Positions 58,585-64,000 of a stretch of 64,000 bases of DNA are shown here, piece after piece; within the stretch, counting starts at the first letter, position 1, and every line of letters starts with the position of its first letter. Below the pieces are notes generated by a model. It searched no databases. It saw nothing but the letters and a program-made list of their open reading frames with translations, and was not told where the DNA came from. The translations under genes were made by a program, and so were the position numbers. The stretch comes from RPQJ01 sp963698735 (lineage in GTDB: Bacteria; Pseudomonadota; Gammaproteobacteria; Steroidobacterales; Steroidobacteraceae). Location: NCBI GenBank assembly GCA_963698735.1, contig CAVOSA010000010.1, positions 32,958-96,957 of the forward strand. Reading direction: 5' to 3'.

Positions 58585-59700
58585 TCACTTCGCCGGAGCG
58601 ACATCGGTCAGGTCCTGGAAGGTGAACAGCTTGGCCGCGACAAATTTGTCCGTGGCATTGCCGCTGTAAGTCTTGCCGCCCGCCAGCTCCAGCTTCTTTA
58701 CCGGCGCACCGGGCTTCAAGTCCAGGTCATCCAGCTTCACCCAGAACGTCGCCGGCGTCAGCGCCGAGTCGAAGATCACCACGCGGTTGGTGCTGTCGCT
58801 CACGGTCCGCCAGATGGTCGAGGAGACCCACGGCTGCTCTTCATTGGCAAAACCCAGCGGGGTGCCGACGCTTCGCATCAACGAAAGTACGGCCATCGGG
58901 GCCTGAAACTTGAAGCTCTGCTGTGGCGTGCCGCTGATGTACGTCTGGGACACTTCACCCGGGAGCACATCTAGCAGGAAGGAGGTGCGCACGAAGCGGT
59001 CGGCCGCGCGCGAGGTGCCCGGCAGGAATTTCGAAATGCCTCCCGCTTCCTTCCAGTACTCCATGATCGCCAACTGCTTGTCGTAGGTGGGCGAATTGGT
59101 CATCACCCGGTACTGCTTGCCGTGGTGGATGACCAGCTTGCCCTGGACGTACTCGAACACCGCCGAGTCGCCGGTTGCATCCGATATCACCAGGTGCATG
59201 TTGGCGGGCCGACCCGTGCTGAGCACTACTGTCTGGACGCGGAACGCCTCCTTCTCGAGATCCGCGACCGCCTCGGCGACGGTGGCGAAGTTGTCGAGGA
59301 CGTACTGCGGCCAGGTGCTCAGAGAGATCAGCGTGGCGCCTTCCGCCGGCTTGCCGTAATCCGACTCGACGAGGGCGAGTTCGTTGACGACCAGCCCTTT
59401 CTCGTTCATGCCGTCGGCGGTGCCGATGTCATAGGCCGACGTGATCAGGCTGCCGTATTTCGACACCCACGAGATCGTGTTCTTGCCGCCGCGGCCGTCG
59501 CGCTGCATGCCCCGCGGCAACACCCACATGTTGGAATGCATGTCCTCGCCCCAGTCCATGGAGCGACCGACGATCACGGTGCCATCCTTGGATACGTACA
59601 GCGCCCGCGTACAGGCCTCGGCCGGTGCCGGGGCGGCACAGACGACGATCGCTGCGATGAGAGCGACCAAAGGGCCGCGAAAAGCGCTGCTGGTTTGCAT
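58585..59700 (-). CDS. Choloylglycine hydrolase-family Ntn amidase (secreted)
   Basis: A 371-residue linear amide C-N hydrolase. The signal peptide ends APAEA and exposes Cys30 as the N-terminal nucleophile (CTRALYVSKDGTVIVGRSMDWGED). Other Ntn residues sit in GMNEKGLVVNELAL, the TNSPTYDKQ motif (Asn) and the downstream Arg region. Relatives cleave bile salts, penicillin V or acyl-homoserine lactones; the substrate is unknown. It is divergent from a TetR gene whose intergenic region carries a palindrome. Confidence 0.83.
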   Translation of the reverse strand: MQTSSAFRGPLVALIAAIVVCAAPAPAEACTRALYVSKDGTVIVGRSMDWGEDMHSNMWVLPRGMQRDGRGGKNTISWVSKYGSLITSAYDIGTADGMNEKGLVVNELALVESDYGKPAEGATLISLSTWPQYVLDNFATVAEAVADLEKEAFRVQTVVLSTGRPANMHLVISDATGDSAVFEYVQGKLVIHHGKQYRVMTNSPTYDKQLAIMEYWKEAGGISKFLPGTSRAADRFVRTSFLLDVLPGEVSQTYISGTPQQSFKFQAPMAVLSLMRSVGTPLGFANEEQPWVSSTIWRTVSDSTNRVVIFDSALTPATFWVKLDDLDLKPGAPVKKLELAGGKTYSGNATDKFVAAKLFTFQDLTDVAPAK

Positions 59701-59867
59701 GACTGGCTCCCTATGAGCACTAAAGGCGTAATAAGGCAGCGACGCCACCGTAAGGTGCTGCCCTTGTGGCAATGACCACGGCGCACCGCGGATTCCCTGC
59801 ACCACGGGGGGTGGGAATGTGGCGCAAGGCATCCGCGGGCGCCGCGAGTTCCTGTGTTTGCGTGAAT

Positions 59868-59885
59868 AGTAACGGTTCCATTACT
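59868..59885. promoter_or_regulatory. Palindromic operator candidate (AGTAACGG-TT-CCATTACT)
   Basis: An 18-bp dyad with one mismatch between arms lies in the 296-bp gap between the Ntn amidase gene and the divergent TetR gene. Its form, with a central TT, is typical of TetR-family operators. It is probably bound by the adjacent regulator. Confidence 0.5.
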
Positions 59886-59996
59886 TTATCCCATGGCTCG
59901 CATTCGACTTGCAAGCCCGGTGTGAACTCCAGCGCGCCGTGCCCCGCTGCCGACGTCGCGCTACACTGCAGCACTCTCCCGACGCCCATTTCGCCG

Positions 59997-60734
59997 ATGC
60001 CTTCGAAGTCGAAACCCACTCGCCGCCCGCGCCCAAAGGTCGCGGCCAAGGGTCGGCAACTTCTCGCGGAACTTGAACCTCGCCGTGCACCCGTTCAGAA
60101 GCGCGCACAGTTGTCCGTTCAGCGCATCCTGGACGCCTCCGGAGCGCTGTTGGACGAGGTTGGCCTCGAACGGGTGACCACGGAGTTGATCGCCAAGCGG
60201 GCGGGCGTCAACGTAGCCACCGTCTACAAGTACTTCCCAAACAAGCACGCGGTGTTGGCCGAGTTGTATCGAACTCATTACGAACCACGGCTGGGGCACT
60301 TCAACGGCGTGATGGCCGTAATCGCCGCTGGTGCTGACTGGCGCCAGGCCATCGATGAGGGCCTTGACCTGTCGACCCGGGACCGGCACGCCCGGGAGGG
60401 GAATCTCTCGATTCGGCTGGCGGTACGATCGTCACCCGATCTGCAGCGCCTTGAGCAAAAGAATCTCGAGCATCGGACCGAAGTATTGGCCGAGGTGCTC
60501 GTGCGTGCCGGCGCCGCCCGCCCGGCGCAGGCACGCGTCGTGGCGCACTGCCTCCTGGAAGTCGTTGCGACGTTGCTCGATGTCTGGAACATGAGCCCGG
60601 ACGCGCAGGGCCCCGCCTATCTTGCGGAAATGAAGCGAGTTGCGAAGGCGTTGCTGGGCGAGTATTTGCGCGATCAAAGCCCCACAGCAGCCGCGACCGG
60701 AAGACGAATTGCACCGAGGCGTTCGAAGAATTGA
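59997..60734 (+). CDS. TetR/AcrR family regulator
   Basis: A 245-residue repressor-like protein. The HTH is TTELIAKRAGVNVATVYKYFPNKHAVLAEL, preceded by a basic, Pro-rich tail of about 40 residues (MPSKSKPTRRPRPK), which is longer than usual. The C-terminal half is a helical ligand/dimer domain. It probably controls the divergent Ntn amidase gene. The frame is open upstream, but the ATG at 59997 gives the basic N-terminus. The 211 bp after it hold no recognised gene. Confidence 0.85.
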   Translation: MPSKSKPTRRPRPKVAAKGRQLLAELEPRRAPVQKRAQLSVQRILDASGALLDEVGLERVTTELIAKRAGVNVATVYKYFPNKHAVLAELYRTHYEPRLGHFNGVMAVIAAGADWRQAIDEGLDLSTRDRHAREGNLSIRLAVRSSPDLQRLEQKNLEHRTEVLAEVLVRAGAARPAQARVVAHCLLEVVATLLDVWNMSPDAQGPAYLAEMKRVAKALLGEYLRDQSPTAAATGRRIAPRRSKN

Positions 60735-60945
60735 GATTCTGGCAATGCGGTCAGATCGACTTTGCATTGCAGGTACGGATCTCAATCGTCGTGGCGGATT
60801 GGGCTGTCGAACGACCACTATCGGAAACAATCCCGTGCGGCCGGTTCTGGCCGCTCTTACCGTTCCCGTAAGCGGACGTCGCAAGCGAATAAACGACCCA
60901 AAGTCGTCCGACCGATCGACAATTTCGCCGCTGCCAAGCAGACGT

Positions 60946-61533
60946 TCAATCTCGCGACCTGATCGAGCGGCTGGAGCTATCCGCAAGCAACTTCTCACCC
61001 GCCTGCCGCAGCGCAGCCAGGATCTCTCGCTGGAGCTTTTCATCGGGGATTGCCCGGGCAAGCATCACGGCGCCGACGTTCTGCGCCATGAGTGTCCAGG
61101 CGTCTTCTGAGGTAGCAGTCAGGCGCTGCAGTTTGGCGTGTATTTCCAGCAGTCCAGCCTGGTAGGCGGCTTTGGCGGCATCGTCAGCACGCGCAATCTC
61201 GGGCGTGAGTGACGGCAACGGGCAGCCTTGCTCCGGGTGTCTCACGTGCTGGAGGCTGAGGTAGCCCGCCAGTGACTTGGCGGCGCTGGCATCGTCGGCT
61301 GGGTCGAAGCCGTCGTACATCTTCGCCGTGCGCTCCAGCTCGGCCGTGATCAGCGCCGCGAACAGATCGGCCTTGCCATCGAAGTGCTTGTACAGCGCGC
61401 CGGTGGTCACGCCGGCTGATGCAGCCAGCGAGGCCATGCCGCTTTCATTGAACCCATGCTTCTTCGCATGGCTGCCGCTCAGCTCGATGAGACGCTGGCG
61501 GGAGGCGTCTTTGTGGTCCTTGGGATAGCGCAT
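60946..61533 (-). CDS. TetR family regulator
   Basis: A 195-residue regulator with MRYPKDHKDASRQRLIELSGSHAKKHGF and the HTH GMASLAASAGVTTGALYKHFDGKADLF. The C-terminal domain resembles YcdC/AefR-type ligand domains by length only. It is divergent from the molybdopterin oxidoreductase gene, with a palindrome between them, so it may control that gene and itself. Confidence 0.87.
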   Translation of the reverse strand: MRYPKDHKDASRQRLIELSGSHAKKHGFNESGMASLAASAGVTTGALYKHFDGKADLFAALITAELERTAKMYDGFDPADDASAAKSLAGYLSLQHVRHPEQGCPLPSLTPEIARADDAAKAAYQAGLLEIHAKLQRLTATSEDAWTLMAQNVGAVMLARAIPDEKLQREILAALRQAGEKLLADSSSRSIRSRD

Positions 61534-61581
61534 GGCCTGATTGTGATGTCCCCGAGTTGACAGCGGAGGGTGTATTTATAG

Positions 61582-61597
61582 GATAACGTTCATTATC
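61582..61597. promoter_or_regulatory. Palindromic operator candidate (GATAACG-TT-CATTATC)
   Basis: A 16-bp dyad with one mismatch between arms lies between the TetR gene and the oxidoreductase gene. A TATAGGATAAC region overlaps it and could be a promoter. It resembles the operator at 59868-59885 in its central TAAyG...CrTTA pattern. Confidence 0.5.
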
Positions 61598-61639
61598 TCA
61601 TGGCGCAACCCTGCGCCTGACAGAGCAACGAGGCAACGG

Positions 61640-63970
61640 ATGAGCGCACCGCTGGCAGCAGAGTGGAAGAAGACGGCCTGCATCATCTGCTCGCTGAACT
61701 GCGGACTGGAGGTCCAGACCGAGGGCGGCCGCATCGTCAAGGCCCGGGGCGACAAGGACCACCCCACCTCGCAGGGCTACGTCTGCGAGAAGTCGCAGCG
61801 CATGGACTTCTATCAGAACGGTGCCGACCGCATCACCAGCCCGAAGCGGCGGCGCGCGGACGGCAGCTACGAAGACATCGACTGGGCCACCGCCATCCGC
61901 GGAGATTGCCGAAAAGCTGGCCGCCGTCAAAGCCCAGCACGGCGGTGCCAGCATCCTCTACTACGGTGGCGGCAGCCAGGGCAACCACCTCGGCGGCACC
62001 TATGCCGACAGCACCATCAAGGCCTTGGGCGTGGTCTATCGCTCGAACGCGCTGGCGCAGGAGAAGACCGGCGAAGCCTGGGTGCAGGGCAAGATGATGG
62101 GCGCCGGCGTGCACGGCGATTTCGAGCACGCCGAGGTCTCGGTCTTCCTGGGCAAGAACCCGTTCCAGTCGCACGGCTTCGCGCGCACACGGGTGATCCT
62201 GCGCGAGATCCAGAAGGACCCGAATCGCTCGATGATCGTCATCGACCCGCGCCGCAGCGAGACTGCCGAGATGGCGGACTTCCACCTCGCCGTGCGCCCG
62301 GGCACCGATGCGTGGTGCCTGGCCGCGTTGGCAGCGATCCTGGTCCAGGAAGGGCTGGTCGCCAAGGATTGGCTGGCCGAGCACACGACCGGCTACGCGC
62401 GTGTGGCCGAGGTCCTGCAGCGCATCTCGGTGCCCAACTGCGCCAAGACCTGCGGCATCGACATTGCCTTGCTGCGGCAGGTGGCCGAGCGCATCGCGCG
62501 GGCCAAGAGCGTATCGATGATCGAGGACCTGGGCGTGCAGATGAACCTGCACTCCACGCTCAACAGCTACCTGAACCGGTTGGTGTGGCTGTTGACCGGG
62601 CACTACGCCCGGCCCGGGACCAACAACGCGTTCGTGCCGCTGCTCAGCCTGTCGTCGTCGACGCGCGAAGCCGCGAGCGAAGCCCGCAGCGGGGTCGAGT
62701 GCAGGTGGCAAGCCGCGGCCGGGATCGCACAGCCCGGTCACAGGCGCCAAGGTCATCATGGGGCTGATCCCCTGCAACGTGATCCCCGAGGAAATCCTCA
62801 CCGATCACCCCAATCGCTTCCGCGCGATGTTCATCGAGAGCAGCAACCCGGTCCACTCGCTGGCCGACAGCCAGCGCATGCGGCAGGCCTTGCGGGCGCT
62901 CGAGGTCAGCGTCGTGATCGATGTGGCGATGACCGAGACCGCGCGACAGGCCGACTATGTGCTGCCCGCCAGCAGTCAGTTCGAGAAAGCCGAGGCCACT
63001 TTCTTCAACGTGGAGTTTCCGCGCAACGGGTTCCACCTGAGGCAGCCCTTGTTCGCGCCGCGCCCGGGAACACTAACCGAGGCTGAGATTCACGCGCGCC
63101 TGGTCGAGTCATTGGATGAACTCGATGAGCGCCAGTACCGATTCCTACGGCGCGCGGCGCGTTGGGGCCGCACTGCGTTCGGTCTGGCGTTCGCCTGGAA
63201 GGCGTCGCGGGACAAGAAGATCGTGCGCTACGCACCGGTCGTTCTCTACCGCACTCTGGGCGAGACCTTGCCCACGGGCTTCGCGCCGGCCGCGTCGCTG
63301 TGGGGTCTCAGCCAGATGTTCGTTCGCAAGAACAGGGACGCGGCTGCAAGGGCCGGCTTCGGGGGCAGCGTGCTGGCGGCGGGCAACAAGCTGTTCGACG
63401 CCATCATCACCAAGCCGTCGGGCGTCATCTACTCGGTCAGCGAGTACGCCGACAGCTGGCGTGCGGTGCGCCTGCCCGACCACAAGATCAACCTGTGCAT
63501 CGAAGAGATGCTGGCGGAGCTGGAAACGCTCAGACAGCAAACTGCCGCAGCAGGACGCCGACTACCCCTTCGTCCTGTCCGCCGGCGAGCGCCGCAGCGA
63601 CACAAGCAACACCTCCATCCGCGACGCCGGGTGGCACCGCCGTGGCACCTTCGGCACACTGCGCATGCACCCGACCGATGCCGAGAAGATCGGCTGCCAG
63701 GAAGGCGACTGGGTCCGCATGACGACCCGCCGCGGGCAGGCGCAAGCACCGCTCGAACTGGGTGAGGACCTGCAGCCCGGCCACGTGGCACTTCCCAATG
63801 GCCACGGACTCGACTACACGGAAGCGAATGGCACGCCGGTGCACAAGGGCGTGTCGCTCAACGAGCTCACCGACACGGCAAGCCGCGACCCGTTCGCCGG
63901 CACGCCGTGGCACAAGCACGTGCCAGTCCAGATCGTGCGCCTTGGCGCGACGCCGGAGGCCGCCGCATGA
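61640..63970 (+). pseudogene. Molybdopterin oxidoreductase with three frameshifts
   Basis: The product would be a roughly 775-residue bis-MGD oxidoreductase. The [4Fe-4S] site is CIICSLNCGLEV...GYVCEKSQRMDF, the middle carries LGKNPFQSHGFART and VIDPRRSETAEMADFHL, later blocks are GLIPCNVIPEEIL and IDVAMTETARQADYVLPA, and the end is the MopB-C domain (GDWVRMTTRRGQ, LPNGHGLDYTE). The coding frame shifts at about 61898, between 62640 and 62715, and at about 63538. Each shift is in the same direction, as if one base were added, and removing a C at 61898 and 63538 restores good matches. It is either a decayed gene or a locally error-prone assembly. Confidence 0.75.
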
Positions 63971-64000
63971 CCCACGTCGTTACCGAAGCCTGAATCCGCT

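Noticed and set aside
60735..60945. Possible gene between the two TetR genes
   Set aside because: Only unconvincing frames and a weak CCGCTCTTAC/GTAAGCGG hairpin near 60850-60880; nothing supportable.
63967..63993. Short frame MTHVVTEA after the oxidoreductase
   Set aside because: It has only eight codons before a stop. It could be the broken start of a next gene outside the window, but cannot be supported.

Overview
The window is GC-rich, densely packed proteobacterial chromosome. The polA - engB - cytochrome c4 - dsbA block, tamA/tamB, lptM, ubiC, nudC and an arginine cluster with an N-acylornithine-type carbamoyltransferase point to a Gammaproteobacterium near the Xanthomonadales/Nevskiales/Steroidobacterales. 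This placement is inferred from gene content; there is no rRNA in the window. Most of it is chromosomal housekeeping. The last 5.5 kb (Ntn hydrolase, two TetR regulators, a frameshifted molybdopterin oxidoreductase) looks more accessory.

Layout. 1-3.5 kb: the end of a glutaryl-CoA dehydrogenase, a SIMPL protein, an intergenic unit with a consensus sigma-54 promoter and an intrinsic terminator (candidate small RNA), a potassium channel and a small unknown. 3.7-9.7 kb: a phosphodiesterase/FGGY-kinase pair and, on the other strand, a YheT hydrolase, a saccharopine-dehydrogenase-like protein and a membrane-tethered receiver protein. 9.9-17 kb: an EF-G paralogue, two sulfotransferases, a DUF6279 lipoprotein, a frameshifted yedK and an ABC exporter. 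17-18.4 kb: a divergent pair resembling FlhD (apparently duplicated within one chain) and FlhC, separated by phased CCATATATGG palindromes. 18.4-27.3 kb: nudC, TauE, DUF4126, NRDE, tamA and tamB. 27.3-27.6 kb: a head-to-head pair of structured repeats; a third copy lies at 58.3 kb. 28.3-36.6 kb: argR, argG, a DUF1611-like P-loop gene, argC, argD, argF', argB and argH. 36.6-42.7 kb: a DUF1329 gene whose 5' end carries a palindromic repeat, then, on the other strand, an acyl-CoA dehydrogenase, a ubiC-FAH fusion, maiA and a lone Lrp sensor domain. 42.8-55.6 kb: thioesterase, lptM, polA, an outer-membrane protein, engB, cytochrome c4, dsbA, corA, lysE, a NYN-LOTUS protein, a two-component system and degP. 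55.7-58.2 kb: tRNA-Arg(CCG), a desaturase, a cytochrome c5 and a DUF4136 lipoprotein.

Functional reading. The arginine cluster covers most steps from N-acylglutamate to arginine, but it has no recognisable argA, argJ or argE. Its carbamoyltransferase has Ala at the residue that separates acetylornithine from succinylornithine enzymes, and a DUF1611-like protein sits where an acyltransferase would be expected. The best candidates for something undescribed are the sigma-54 intergenic transcript, the FlhD-FlhD/FlhC-like regulator pair with its operator array, the DUF1611-like gene in the arginine operon, and the repeat family with a conserved loop and co-varying arms.
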